Shown here: positions 9,921 to 18,993 of the stretch, in pieces
Layout of the letters: every line of letters begins with the position of its first letter
How positions within the stretch are numbered: the stretch's first letter is position 1
Origin: Neisseria yangbaofengii
GTDB taxonomy: Bacteria; Pseudomonadota; Gammaproteobacteria; Burkholderiales; Neisseriaceae
DNA length: 64,000 nt
Assembly: GCF_014898075.1 (NCBI RefSeq)
Contig: NZ_CP062976.1
Coordinates: 1,364,001 to 1,428,000 of the forward strand
Direction: 5' to 3'
Translations under genes and position numbers: made by a program
Notes under the pieces: generated by a model
The model's database searches: none
Seen by the model: only the letters and a program-made list of their open reading frames with translations
What the model was told of the DNA's origin: nothing

Positions 9921-10005
9921 CGCATTTCCTTTTCAGACGGCCTCTATAAAATATGCTACAATTCCGCCCGATTATAACACTCTATTTATAAAGGTTTTAC
10001 CAATA

Positions 10006-11634
10006 ATGATTTCTACCAACGGCATTACCATGCAGTTCGGCGCCAAGCCGCTGTTTGAAAATGTATCTGTCAAATTCGGCGAAGGCAACCGCTACGGTTT
10101 AATCGGTGCTAACGGTTCGGGCAAGTCCACATTTATGAAAATTTTGGGCGGCGATTTGGAACAAACCGCCGGCGAAGTGGCGATTGAAAACGGCGTGCGG
10201 CTGGGTAAGCTGCGCCAAGACCAGTTTGCCTACGAAGAAATGCGTGTTTTAGACGTGGTGATGATGGGCCACACTGAAATGTGGGCGGCAATGACCGAGC
10301 GTGATGCCATCTACGCCAATCCCGAAGCCACCGAAGACGACTACATGAAAGCCGCCGAACTGGAAGCCAAGTTCGCCGAATACGACGGCTACACCGCCGA
10401 AGCCCGTGCCGCCGAACTGTTGAGCGGCGTGGGCATTTCCGAAGATTTGCACAATGCGCAGATGAGCGAAGTCGCTCCGGGCTTCAAGCTGCGTGTGCTG
10501 CTGGCGCAAGCACTGTTTTCCAAGCCCGACGTGCTGCTCTTGGACGAGCCGACCAACAACTTGGACATCAATACCATCCGCTGGCTGGAAGGCGTGTTGA
10601 ACCAATACGACTCCACCATGATCATCATCTCGCACGACCGCCACTTCCTCAACGAAGTCTGCACCCATATGGCGGATTTGGACTACAACACCATCACCAT
10701 CTATCCGGGCAACTACGATGATTACATGCTCGCTTCCGCCCAATCACGGGAACGTGCGCTGAAAGACAATGCCAAGGCGAAAGAAAAACTGCAAGAGCTG
10801 CAAGAATTCGTCGCCCGTTTCTCCGCCAATAAATCCAAAGCCCGCCAAGCAACCAGCCGTCTGAAACAGGCAGACAAAATCAAATCGGAAATGGTGGAAG
10901 TCAAACCGTCAACCCGCCAAAACCCGTATATCCGCTTTGAAGCCGATGAAAAAGCCAAACTGCACCGACAAGCCGTAGAAGTAGAAGGTTTAGCCAAACG
11001 CTTTGAAACCCAACTGTTCAAAAACCTGAACTTTATCTTGGAAGCCGGACAACGCCTTGCCATCATCGGCCCGAACGGCGCCGGCAAATCCACCCTGCTC
11101 AAACTTCTTGCCGGTGCGTTCAACCCACAATACGCCGAAGGCATCGCAGCCGATTCCGGCAGCATCAAATGGGCGGAAAAAGCCAATGTCGGCTATTACC
11201 CACAAGACCATGAAAACGACTTCGATGTCGATATGGACTTGAGCGAATGGATGCGCCAATGGGGGCAGGAAGGCGACGACGAACAAGTTATCCGCGGCAC
11301 ACTCGGCCGCCTGCTGTTCGGCAGCAACGACGTGGTGAAAAAAGTGCAGGTTCTCTCCGGCGGCGAAAAAGGCCGTATGCTCTACGGCAAACTGCTGTTG
11401 CTCAAACCGAACGTATTGGTTATGGACGAACCCACCAACCACATGGATATGGAAAGCATCGAATCCTTAAACATGGCACTGGAAAAATACAACGGCACGC
11501 TGATTTTCGTTTCCCACGACCGCCAGTTTGTATCATCGCTCGCCACCCAAATCATCGAATTGGACGGCAAAGGCGGCTACGAGCATTACTTGGGCGGCTA
11601 CGAAAGCTATTTGGAGAAAAAAGGTTTGGTTTAA
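10006..11634 (+). CDS. ybiT: ABC-F ATPase, YbiT type
   Basis: ABC-F proteins are soluble paired ATPases that act on the ribosome, not transporters. The protein has 542 residues and two nucleotide-binding domains: Walker [10 protein letters not shown] (about 36-44) with [11 protein letters not shown], and GPNGAGKST (about 355-363) with [10 protein letters not shown]. The ~80-residue linker between them (around [21 protein letters not shown]) is the P-site tRNA interaction motif region. The opening residues and the [14 protein letters not shown] block match the YbiT branch better than EttA or Uup. The exact physiological role of YbiT is not settled. A DUS terminator follows. Confidence 0.92.
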   Translation: MISTNGITMQFGAKPLFENVSVKFGEGNRYGLIGANGSGKSTFMKILGGDLEQTAGEVAIENGVRLGKLRQDQFAYEEMRVLDVVMMGHTEMWAAMTERDAIYANPEATEDDYMKAAELEAKFAEYDGYTAEARAAELLSGVGISEDLHNAQMSEVAPGFKLRVLLAQALFSKPDVLLLDEPTNNLDINTIRWLEGVLNQYDSTMIIISHDRHFLNEVCTHMADLDYNTITIYPGNYDDYMLASAQSRERALKDNAKAKEKLQELQEFVARFSANKSKARQATSRLKQADKIKSEMVEVKPSTRQNPYIRFEADEKAKLHRQAVEVEGLAKRFETQLFKNLNFILEAGQRLAIIGPNGAGKSTLLKLLAGAFNPQYAEGIAADSGSIKWAEKANVGYYPQDHENDFDVDMDLSEWMRQWGQEGDDEQVIRGTLGRLLFGSNDVVKKVQVLSGGEKGRMLYGKLLLLKPNVLVMDEPTNHMDMESIESLNMALEKYNGTLIFVSHDRQFVSSLATQIIELDGKGGYEHYLGGYESYLEKKGLV

Positions 11635-11665
11635 TTTCCAATTAAATTAAGCTAAAATATAAGAC

Positions 11666-11707
11666 AGGCCGTCTGAAAAGTGAATCTGCTTTTCAGACGG
11701 CCTTATC
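11666..11707 (+). terminator. DUS-pair terminator after ybiT
   Basis: AGGCCGTCTGAAAAG (11666-11680) pairs perfectly with CTTTTCAGACGGCCT (11689-11703) over 15 bp. Confidence 0.85.
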
Positions 11708-11764
11708 TTTTGCCGAATGTTATAATCCTGTTCCAAACACATTTCCCCTATCGTGTCTCGTCTT

Positions 11765-13771
11765 ATGAAACTCAATCCCCAACAACAAGCCGCTGTGAAT
11801 TATTTAGGCGGGCCGCTTTTGGTGCTGGCCGGTGCCGGCAGCGGCAAAACCGGTGTGATTACACAAAAAATCAAGCATTTGCTGGTAAACATCGGCTATG
11901 CCGGTCATCAAGTGGCGGCAATCACCTTTACCAACAAAGCGGCGAAGGAAATGCAGGAGCGCGTGGCGAAAATGCTGCCCAAATCAAAAACGCGCGGGCT
12001 GACGATTTGCACGTTTCACTCGTTAGGTATGCGAATTTTACGTGAAGAAGCGGCGCAGATCGGTTACAAAAAAAACTTTTCCATCTTAGACGGCACCGAC
12101 AGCGCCAAAATCATCGGCGAACTGCTGGGCAGCACGGGCAAAGAGGCCGTATTTAAAGCGCAGCACCAAATCTCGCTGTGGAAAAACAATCTGCAAACGC
12201 CTGAAATCGCTTTTCAGACGGCCTCAAACGAATGGGAAAAGCAAACCGCGCAAATTTATGCCGGTTATCAAGCCACTTTAGAAAGCTATCATGCAGTAGA
12301 TTTTGACGACCTGATCCGCCTGCCCACGCTTTTGTTGCAGCAAAACAGCGAAGCGCGCCACAAATGGCAGCTGCGTTTGCGCTATTTGTTGGTTGATGAA
12401 TGCCAAGACACCAACACCTGCCAATTCACCCTGATGAAGCTGCTCACCGGCGCGGAAGGCATGTTCACCGCCGTGGGCGACGACGACCAATCGATTTACG
12501 CTTGGCGTGGCGCCAATATGGAAAACCTGCGCCAAATGCAGCAGGATTATCCGCAAATGAAAGTGATTAAGCTCGAGCAAAATTACCGCTCGACCGCGCG
12601 GATTTTAAAAATCGCCAACAAAGTGATTGAAAACAATCCTAAATTATTCCAAAAAACCTTATGGTCGCAATTCGGCATGGGCGAAGTGGTGAAAGTGGCG
12701 GCGTGTCAAAACGAGCAGCACGAAGCAGAATGGATAGTCAGCCAAATCGTCAAGCAGAAAGTGGTAGCGGGCGACAAAGCCAAATACGCCGATTTTGCCG
12801 TACTCTACCGAGGCAACCATCAGGCGCGCGTGTTTGAAGAAGCCCTGCGCAGCGCACGCGTACCGTATCAGCTTTCCGGCGGACAAAGTTTTTTCGATAA
12901 AGCCGAGATTAAAGACGTATTGGCCTACATCCGCCTGATTGCCAATCCAGCCGACGACCCTGCTTTTTTACGCGCCGTGACCACGCCCAAACGCGGCATC
13001 GGCGACGTGACTCTGGGCAAACTCAATACCTACGCCCACGAACACGAGTGCAGCCTATACGAAGCCGCGCAAACCGAAGAAGCCTTAGCCCTGCTCAACA
13101 CCGCCAACCGCGGGCATTTGCAAGCATTTATGCACATGATGGAAACCTACCGCAACCGCGCCGAAGCAGACGATGCAGGCGGGCTCATCACCAGCCTGCT
13201 GGAAGAAATCGGCTATGAAAACCATCTGCTGCTCAGCGAAGAAGGCAAAGCCGGTGAAATCAAATGGCGCAATGTCACCGATTTGACTTCATGGCTGCAA
13301 CGCAAAGGCGATGAAGACGGCAAAAACATCATCGAAATCGCACAAACCATCGCGCTGATGACGCTTTTAGAAGGCAAAGGCGAAGAAGAAAACGACGCAG
13401 TCAAACTCTCTACCCTGCACGCTTCCAAAGGCTTGGAATATCCGTATGTGTTTTTAGCAGGCTGCGAAGAAGGCATTTTGCCCCACGCCGACAGCATCGA
13501 AGAAAGCAACGTCGAAGAAGAACGCCGCCTGATGTATGTCGGCATCACCCGCGCCAAACGCCAACTGACACTGACCCACTGCCTCAAGCGCAAACGGCAA
13601 GGCACATGGCAATTTCCGGAGCCAAGCCGGTTTATCGACGAAATGCCGCAGGAAGATTTGAAAATCTTAGGCCGTCAAGGCGGTGAACCGATTGTCAGCA
13701 AAGAAGAAGGCAAAAGCCATTTGGCCAATTTACGAGCGATGATTGCGGCGAAAAGCAAGGGTGAGCTTTAA
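11765..13771 (+). CDS. rep: ATP-dependent DNA helicase Rep (UvrD/Rep superfamily)
   Basis: A 3'-5' helicase of superfamily 1 that helps replication forks pass bound proteins. The protein has 668 residues, close to the family length. Motifs in order: I AGAGSGKT (residues ~25-32), Ia AITFTNKAA, II DECQDTN, III GDDDQSIYAWRGAN, IV QNYRS, V TLHASKGLEY and VI YVGITRAKR. ATG 11765 is chosen because the family begins MKLNPQQQAAV; a GTG at 11753 is in frame but unsupported. The stop codon overlaps the first base of the DUS terminator. Rep and UvrD are related; the opening residues and length favour Rep. Confidence 0.92.
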   Translation: MKLNPQQQAAVNYLGGPLLVLAGAGSGKTGVITQKIKHLLVNIGYAGHQVAAITFTNKAAKEMQERVAKMLPKSKTRGLTICTFHSLGMRILREEAAQIGYKKNFSILDGTDSAKIIGELLGSTGKEAVFKAQHQISLWKNNLQTPEIAFQTASNEWEKQTAQIYAGYQATLESYHAVDFDDLIRLPTLLLQQNSEARHKWQLRLRYLLVDECQDTNTCQFTLMKLLTGAEGMFTAVGDDDQSIYAWRGANMENLRQMQQDYPQMKVIKLEQNYRSTARILKIANKVIENNPKLFQKTLWSQFGMGEVVKVAACQNEQHEAEWIVSQIVKQKVVAGDKAKYADFAVLYRGNHQARVFEEALRSARVPYQLSGGQSFFDKAEIKDVLAYIRLIANPADDPAFLRAVTTPKRGIGDVTLGKLNTYAHEHECSLYEAAQTEEALALLNTANRGHLQAFMHMMETYRNRAEADDAGGLITSLLEEIGYENHLLLSEEGKAGEIKWRNVTDLTSWLQRKGDEDGKNIIEIAQTIALMTLLEGKGEEENDAVKLSTLHASKGLEYPYVFLAGCEEGILPHADSIEESNVEEERRLMYVGITRAKRQLTLTHCLKRKRQGTWQFPEPSRFIDEMPQEDLKILGRQGGEPIVSKEEGKSHLANLRAMIAAKSKGEL

Positions 13772-13812
13772 TGCCGTCCGAAAGTTTTTATAATCTTTCA
13801 GACGGCATTTTC
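13771..13812. terminator. DUS-pair terminator between rep and uvrC
   Basis: ATGCCGTCCGAAAG (13771-13784; one base off DUS) pairs with CTTTCAGACGGCAT (13795-13808) and is followed by TTTTC. It lies between convergent genes. Confidence 0.8.
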
Positions 13813-13851
13813 AGAATGCCGGATACAAGTTACCCAACATTCTTGGATATG

Positions 13852-15693
13852 CTAATGCAAATGCTCGTAAATCTTTTCTGCCAATGCGCTGCTGATGCCT
13901 TCCACTTGCGCCAAATCTTCCTTGCTCGCTGCTGCCACACCGCGCAGGCCGCCGAAGCGGGTCAGCAGGGCTTTGCGGCGTTTGCTGCCTACGCCGGGGA
14001 TATCGGTCAGCGATGAAGTAACGCGTGCTTTATCGCGTTTTTTACGATGGCCGGTGATGGCAAAGCGGTGCGATTCGTCGCGCACGGTTTGCAGCAGATG
14101 CAGCGCCGGACTGTTCGGCGGCAGGCGGAACACTTCGCCGGTAAACGGCAATATCAATTCTTCCAAACCGGCTTTGCGTTCGGGGCCTTTGGCAATGCCG
14201 ATGAGCGGAATGGTCAAGCCCAATTCTTCCCACACGCTCACGGCCACGCTGATTTGGCCTTTGCCGCCGTCAATCAATACGGCATCCGGCCATTTCACTG
14301 CTTCGCCGTTCGCTTCGGCCTGCTGCATTTTGCCGTAGCGGCGCGCCAACACTTCGCGCATGGCGGCGTAATCGTCTCCGGCTTTTACGGTGGTGATGTT
14401 GTAGCGGCGGTATTGGCTGGGCTGCATGGCCTGTTCGTCATACACCACGCAGGACGCAATGGCCGCTTCGCCCTGCATGTGGCTGATGTCGAAGCATTCC
14501 AGGCGTTTGAGGCCGTCTGAATCCATATTCAACACTTTGGCCAATTCTTCGATGCGGTTTTGCCGGCTGCTTTGCTGCAACTGCCGCTGGCCGATGGCAA
14601 TGCGTGCATTTTGTTCGGCCATTTTCATCCATACTTTGCGCTCGCCGATGGTTTTGGTGACAAACTGAATCTGCCTGCCCTGCTCGTCAATCAAGGCTTG
14701 TTGCAGGCTTTCGGGCAAACTGAAATTGCTGATGATGATGTCGGGCTTGTCTTTGCCTAAATAATGCTGCGCGGCAAAGGCTTCGGCGTAATCTTGAAGG
14801 TTGGGATCCGGATCGTGGCGGACATCGGGAAAGAAGCTTTTATCGCCGACATGGCGCCCGCCGCGCACGCTCACCCAATGGATACATACTAGGCCGTCTG
14901 AAACCACGGCGGCGAGCAAATCGATGTCGTTTGGGTTATTCGGATTTTTACTGTCGATATATTGGCGGCTCTGAATCACACCCAAGGCCTGAATCTGGTC
15001 GCGGTATTTCGCCGCTTCTTCAAAATTCAGCATATCCGCCGCACGATTCATTTTATGGTGCAATACTTGCGTGAGTTCGTCGGTTTTACCATTGAGAAAT
15101 GTGGCTGCCTGATTCACATCGGCACGATAATCCTCTGGCGAAATATGGCCGGCACAAGGCCCCGAGCAGCGTTTAATCTGATAAAGCAGGCAGGCGCGTT
15201 CGCGATGCTCGAATACGCTGTCTTCGCAAGTGCGCAGCTTGAATACTTTCTGCAAAATCTGAATACTGTCGCGCACGGCATAGCCGTTCGGATACGGGCC
15301 GAAATACCGGTTCGGCTTTTTCAAGGTGCCGCGGTAATACGCCATCTGCGGAAACTCATGCCCGCTGAACATCAAATACGGATAGCTTTTATCGTCGCGA
15401 AACAAAATATTATATTTCGGCGACAAGGCCTTGATGAAATTGTTTTCCAGAATCAAGGCTTCGGTTTCATTGCGTGTGACCGTGGTTTCGATGTGGTGAA
15501 CCTGCTTCACCATTAAGCGTATGCGCGGCGATAAATCGTTTTTTTGGAAATAACTCGACACCCTGCGCTTCAAATTCACCGCTTTACCGACATACAATAC
15601 GTTGTTGTCCGCATCAAACATGCGGTACACACCCGGTAAGTTGGGCAGGTTTTTTAAGAATAAATCTAAACCGAAGTCTTGGGTTTCGCTCAC
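13852..15693 (-). CDS. uvrC: UvrABC excision nuclease subunit C
   Basis: UvrC makes both incisions during nucleotide excision repair after UvrAB damage recognition. The protein has 613 residues. The N-terminal GIY-YIG nuclease (GVYRMFDADNNVLYVGKAVNLK, shortened here to its core GVYRMF..YVGKAVNLKRR) covers residues ~18-95. A UvrB-binding UVR motif lies near residue 205 (NFEEAAKYRDQI). The RNase-H-like second nuclease contains ECFDISH and VLIDGGKGQ. The C-terminal helix-hairpin-helix pair is IPGVGSKRRKALL and VEGISSALAEKI. The start is GTG 15693 (MSETQDFG); no strong ribosome site is seen, so expression may be modest. Confidence 0.95.
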   Translation of the reverse strand: MSETQDFGLDLFLKNLPNLPGVYRMFDADNNVLYVGKAVNLKRRVSSYFQKNDLSPRIRLMVKQVHHIETTVTRNETEALILENNFIKALSPKYNILFRDDKSYPYLMFSGHEFPQMAYYRGTLKKPNRYFGPYPNGYAVRDSIQILQKVFKLRTCEDSVFEHRERACLLYQIKRCSGPCAGHISPEDYRADVNQAATFLNGKTDELTQVLHHKMNRAADMLNFEEAAKYRDQIQALGVIQSRQYIDSKNPNNPNDIDLLAAVVSDGLVCIHWVSVRGGRHVGDKSFFPDVRHDPDPNLQDYAEAFAAQHYLGKDKPDIIISNFSLPESLQQALIDEQGRQIQFVTKTIGERKVWMKMAEQNARIAIGQRQLQQSSRQNRIEELAKVLNMDSDGLKRLECFDISHMQGEAAIASCVVYDEQAMQPSQYRRYNITTVKAGDDYAAMREVLARRYGKMQQAEANGEAVKWPDAVLIDGGKGQISVAVSVWEELGLTIPLIGIAKGPERKAGLEELILPFTGEVFRLPPNSPALHLLQTVRDESHRFAITGHRKKRDKARVTSSLTDIPGVGSKRRKALLTRFGGLRGVAAASKEDLAQVEGISSALAEKIYEHLH

Positions 15694-15766
15694 GGAAAGG
15701 CTCGTCGGGTAAGAATTTGATGGGAAGTTAAGATAGGGATGGAACGGCGGTTTTCAATCCGTGGAG

Positions 15767-15797
15767 GCCGTCTGAAACTGTTTTCAGACGGCATTTT
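15767..15797. terminator. DUS-pair terminator between uvrC and cydX
   Basis: GCCGTCTGAAA (15767-15777) pairs with TTTCAGACGGC (15782-15792), followed by ATTTTG. It can end the cydABX transcript. Confidence 0.75.
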
Positions 15798-15828
15798 GTT
15801 ATCTTAGTTTATGTGGACGAACCCGTTT

Positions 15829-15954
15829 TCAGACGGCCTCATCTTCTTTGGCAAACAGCTTATCGCGGTCTTGTTCAAATTCGCCCCACATTGCATTCAT
15901 GACAGAGAGCAACACGGCAAAGCCTAAACCCAAAATCCATGCAAAATACCACAT
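15829..15954 (-). CDS. cydX: Cytochrome bd oxidase small subunit CydX
   Basis: A 41-residue protein. It is a single transmembrane helix (MWYFAWILGLGFAVLLSV) followed by the conserved NAMWGEFE stretch and a charged tail, which is the standard CydX/YbgT pattern. CydX binds CydA and stabilises the haem b595/d site of the oxidase. ATG 15954 has AAAGGAA seven bases upstream. It lies 56 bases after cydB on the same strand. The stop codon TGA is formed by the DUS itself (GTCTGA), so the last two codons (Ala-Val) also come from the uptake sequence. Confidence 0.9.
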   Translation of the reverse strand: MWYFAWILGLGFAVLLSVMNAMWGEFEQDRDKLFAKEDEAV

Positions 15955-16010
15955 TGTCTGTTCCTTTCTTTTTTCAGATGGCCGCCAAATCAGTAGGCCG
16001 TCTGAACGTG

Positions 16011-17168
16011 TTAATACGCACTGTGATCGTTTTCGCGGATGTCTTTCACCGTGACTTTGCCGCTCATTACTTTATACGCCCACGACGTGTAGGCCAAGAT
16101 AACCGGCATCATGATCACGGTGGAAAACAGCATCACCACCAAGGTCAGATGGCCGGAAGTTGCATCCCACACGGTCAGACTCGAGCGTAAATCGCTGCTG
16201 CTCGGCATAATGAATGGGAACAGCGACACGCCGAATGTGCCGATGACGCCAATCACGCCCAAGGCCGAGAAGAAAAACGCCGAGCCCATTTTATCCATAC
16301 GCGCCAATAACGTAGCGATGGTGAATCCGGCGTAGGCAATCAGCGGCACCAGCATGGTCGGCGGATATTGCCGATAATTGTTCAGCCATGCGCCGGTTTG
16401 CCGGGTTACCTCTTTGCCCAAAGGATTCGGCAACGTATCCGGGCTGAGCGTGCCGGCGGTAACGACATAGCCGTCCACGCCCGTAGCCACCTGCCAGCCG
16501 CCGATGCTGAACAACACCAGCGTGGCGATTAAGGCAGGCAGCAACACCTTCCGCGTACGCCGATAAACCGCGCCTTCTGTTTTGTTCATCAGGAAAACCG
16601 CGCCGTGCAAAACCAGCATCGCCACCGATACCGAACCGCACAATAAGGCAAACGGGTTCAGCAACGCCCAAAACGAGCCGGTGTAAAACGAGCGCATGGT
16701 GTCGTCAAAGTGAAACGGCACGCCCTGAATCACATTGCCCAATGCCACGCCGAACAACAAAGCCGGTACAAACGATCCGGCAAACAAGCCCCAGTCCCAT
16801 GTTTTGCGCCACGTCGGATTTTTCACCAAGCTGCGGTATTTGAAGCCGACCGGCCGGAAAAACATCGCCCACAGGACTGCCAGCATCGCCCAGTAGAAAC
16901 CGGAAAACGCCGTCGCATAAATAATCGGCCATGCGGCAAAAATTGCGCCTGCGCCGGTAATCAGCCAAGTTTGGTTGCCTTCCCATGTCGCACCGATGGT
17001 GTTCACCACCACGCGGCGTTCTTCATCGGTTTTGGCGACAAACGGCAACAGTGTGCAGATACCCATATCATGGCCGTCCATCACGGCAAAACCGGCAATC
17101 AGAAAGCCAATCAGCAGCCACCAAACAAATTTCAGGCTGGCGTAATCAAAGAAATTGACAATATCCAT
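16011..17168 (-). CDS. cydB: Cytochrome bd ubiquinol oxidase subunit II
   Basis: CydB is the structural partner of CydA in the oxygen-scavenging quinol oxidase of the inner membrane. The 385-residue protein is nearly all hydrophobic, with about eight to nine transmembrane helices. It begins MDIVNFFDYASLKFVWW and carries the GFAVMDGHDMG motif in helix 1, plus the conserved WEGNQTWLI loop. The start is 11 bases after the cydA stop, so the genes are co-transcribed and probably coupled. Confidence 0.97.
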   Translation of the reverse strand: MDIVNFFDYASLKFVWWLLIGFLIAGFAVMDGHDMGICTLLPFVAKTDEERRVVVNTIGATWEGNQTWLITGAGAIFAAWPIIYATAFSGFYWAMLAVLWAMFFRPVGFKYRSLVKNPTWRKTWDWGLFAGSFVPALLFGVALGNVIQGVPFHFDDTMRSFYTGSFWALLNPFALLCGSVSVAMLVLHGAVFLMNKTEGAVYRRTRKVLLPALIATLVLFSIGGWQVATGVDGYVVTAGTLSPDTLPNPLGKEVTRQTGAWLNNYRQYPPTMLVPLIAYAGFTIATLLARMDKMGSAFFFSALGVIGVIGTFGVSLFPFIMPSSSDLRSSLTVWDATSGHLTLVVMLFSTVIMMPVILAYTSWAYKVMSGKVTVKDIRENDHSAY

Positions 17169-17179
17169 TCCCTGTCTCC

Positions 17180-18721
17180 TTAATGCGCTTCATTGTCGTA
17201 ACGCCCCGTGCCGAGCGAACCCGGCCCTTGGCTGATGTATTTGCGCATCAAATACACTTCTACCGCCAACAATACCGTGTAAAACACGATAAAGCCCGCC
17301 AGCGAACCATACAGCGATGTTACCGATAATGATGATGCAGACAAATGCGTCGGCAACACGCCGTAAACCGTCCACGGTTGGCGGCCGTATTCGGCCAGCA
17401 GCCAGCCTGCTTCAATCGCAATCCACGGCAGCGGCAGCGAAACCGCCGCCAAGCGCAGCAGCCATTTTTTGTGGGCGAAGGTATTTTTCACCGAATGCCA
17501 GAAGCTCAAGCCGAACACGAGCAGCATCACCACACCGCTGAACACCATCACGCGGAAGCTCCAAAACAGCGGTGCCACTTTCGGAATGGTCTCCCGCGCG
17601 GCTTGGTCTTTCATTTCCGGCGTGGCATCGGCCACATTGTCAGTGTATTGTTTCAACAGCAAACCGAAGCCGAGATTGTCTCGGTGCTGCTCAAACACAT
17701 CACGCGCGGCGGCATCATCACGGTTTTGGCGCAGCGTTTCCAAAGCAGTCACGGCCTGCTGCCCCGATTCAATGCGCTGGCGGTTTTCCGCCACAATGTC
17801 TTTAATGCCCGGAATCTCCTTATCCAACGAACGCGTGCCGATGATGCCCATCACATAAGGGATATGCACGGCAAAATCGTTTCTCATCTCTTTTTCGTTG
17901 GGGACGGCAATCAGGTTAAACGAAGCAGGAGCAGGCTCGGTTTCCCACATCGCCTCCAACGCCGCCATCTTGGTTTTCTGCGCATGGCCGATACTGTAGC
18001 CCGATTCGTCACCCAACACGATAACCGATAAAATCGATGCCATACCGAACGCTGCCGCAATGCGGAAACTTTTCTTGGCAAACTCAATGTCTTTCTTACG
18101 CAGCAGATACCAGCTCGATACCGACAGTACGAACATCGAGCCGGTGACATAGCCTGCCGATACCGTGTGCACGAATTTATTTTGCGCTTCCGGATTGAAA
18201 AACACATCGGCAAAGCTGGTCATTTCCATGCGCATGGTTTCCAGATTGAACACCGCACCGACGGGATTTTGCATCCAGCCGTTGGCCACCAGAATCCACA
18301 AAGCAGAAAGATTGGTGCCCAGCGCCATAAACATCGTCACCAGCAAATGCTGGCGGCGGGTCATGCGGTCCCAGCCGAAAAAAAACAGCCCGACCAAAGT
18401 TGCTTCCATAAAGAAAGCAGTTAAGCCTTCCAAGGCCAGCGGCGCGCCGAAAATATCGCCGACATAGTGCGAATAATACGACCAGTTGGTACCGAACTGA
18501 AATTCCATGGTAATGCCGGTGGTGACACCCAAAGCAAAGTTAATACCGAACAATTTGCCCCAAAACCGGGTCATGTCGCGGTAAATCGCCTTGCCCGTCA
18601 TCACATACACGGCCTCCATAATCACCAAAATCCACGATAAACCCAATGTGAGCGGCACGAAGAGAAAGTGATACAGTACCGTAACGGCAAACTGGAGCCG
18701 CGAGAGCTCAATCACATCCAT
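17180..18721 (-). CDS. cydA: Cytochrome bd ubiquinol oxidase subunit I
   Basis: CydA carries haems b558, b595 and d and the quinol site; it reduces O2 to water with high affinity. The protein has 513 residues. Conserved features are the early haem-ligand His in [14 protein letters not shown], the [13 protein letters not shown] motif in the C-terminal half, and a Q-loop region (about residues 240-330) of the long type, rich in charged residues. The start has AAAGGAG upstream. The leader on this strand has two TTGAT half-sites (within 18755-18785) that faintly resemble FNR boxes, but no complete palindrome is seen. A NIME-like repeat separates cydA from cydC. Confidence 0.97.
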   Translation of the reverse strand: MDVIELSRLQFAVTVLYHFLFVPLTLGLSWILVIMEAVYVMTGKAIYRDMTRFWGKLFGINFALGVTTGITMEFQFGTNWSYYSHYVGDIFGAPLALEGLTAFFMEATLVGLFFFGWDRMTRRQHLLVTMFMALGTNLSALWILVANGWMQNPVGAVFNLETMRMEMTSFADVFFNPEAQNKFVHTVSAGYVTGSMFVLSVSSWYLLRKKDIEFAKKSFRIAAAFGMASILSVIVLGDESGYSIGHAQKTKMAALEAMWETEPAPASFNLIAVPNEKEMRNDFAVHIPYVMGIIGTRSLDKEIPGIKDIVAENRQRIESGQQAVTALETLRQNRDDAAARDVFEQHRDNLGFGLLLKQYTDNVADATPEMKDQAARETIPKVAPLFWSFRVMVFSGVVMLLVFGLSFWHSVKNTFAHKKWLLRLAAVSLPLPWIAIEAGWLLAEYGRQPWTVYGVLPTHLSASSLSVTSLYGSLAGFIVFYTVLLAVEVYLMRKYISQGPGSLGTGRYDNEAH

Positions 18722-18837
18722 ACGGAATACTCCTTTAAATATGCGTGTTAATCATCAATAAAATTCATCAATAAAATGTGTGGATTAAAGTATTAATTAA
18801 TCATTTGTTTTTCTAATTTTTGAGGAACCCATAATCC

Positions 18838-18945
18838 GTCATGCCCGCAAAGGCGGAAATCCGGACTCATCAGCGCCGGAAATTTATAAAGATTGCGGAG
18901 GATTAAAATTCCGGATTCCCGCCTTCGCAGGAATGGCGGGCATGC
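18838..18945. repeat. NIME-like neisserial intergenic repeat (dRS3-type arms)
   Basis: The left arm (18840-18863, CATGCCCGC-AAGGCGG) and right arm (18911-18944, ending GCGGGCATG) form an imperfect inverted repeat around a ~47-base centre. The right arm contains ATTCCCGCCTTCGCAGGAAT, a close variant of the dRS3 core ATTCCC-N8-GGGAAT known in neisseriae. Such elements serve as recombination targets in meningococci. Confidence 0.6.
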
Positions 18946-18993
18946 TTTTCTTGGTTTAAATTGAGTTTTGCAAAAATCTTGATATCTCCATAC

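Noticed and set aside
18722-18800. FNR box upstream of cydA
   Set aside because: TTGAT half-sites occur, but no second half-site with the right spacing and sequence (ATCAA) is present; kept only as a remark.
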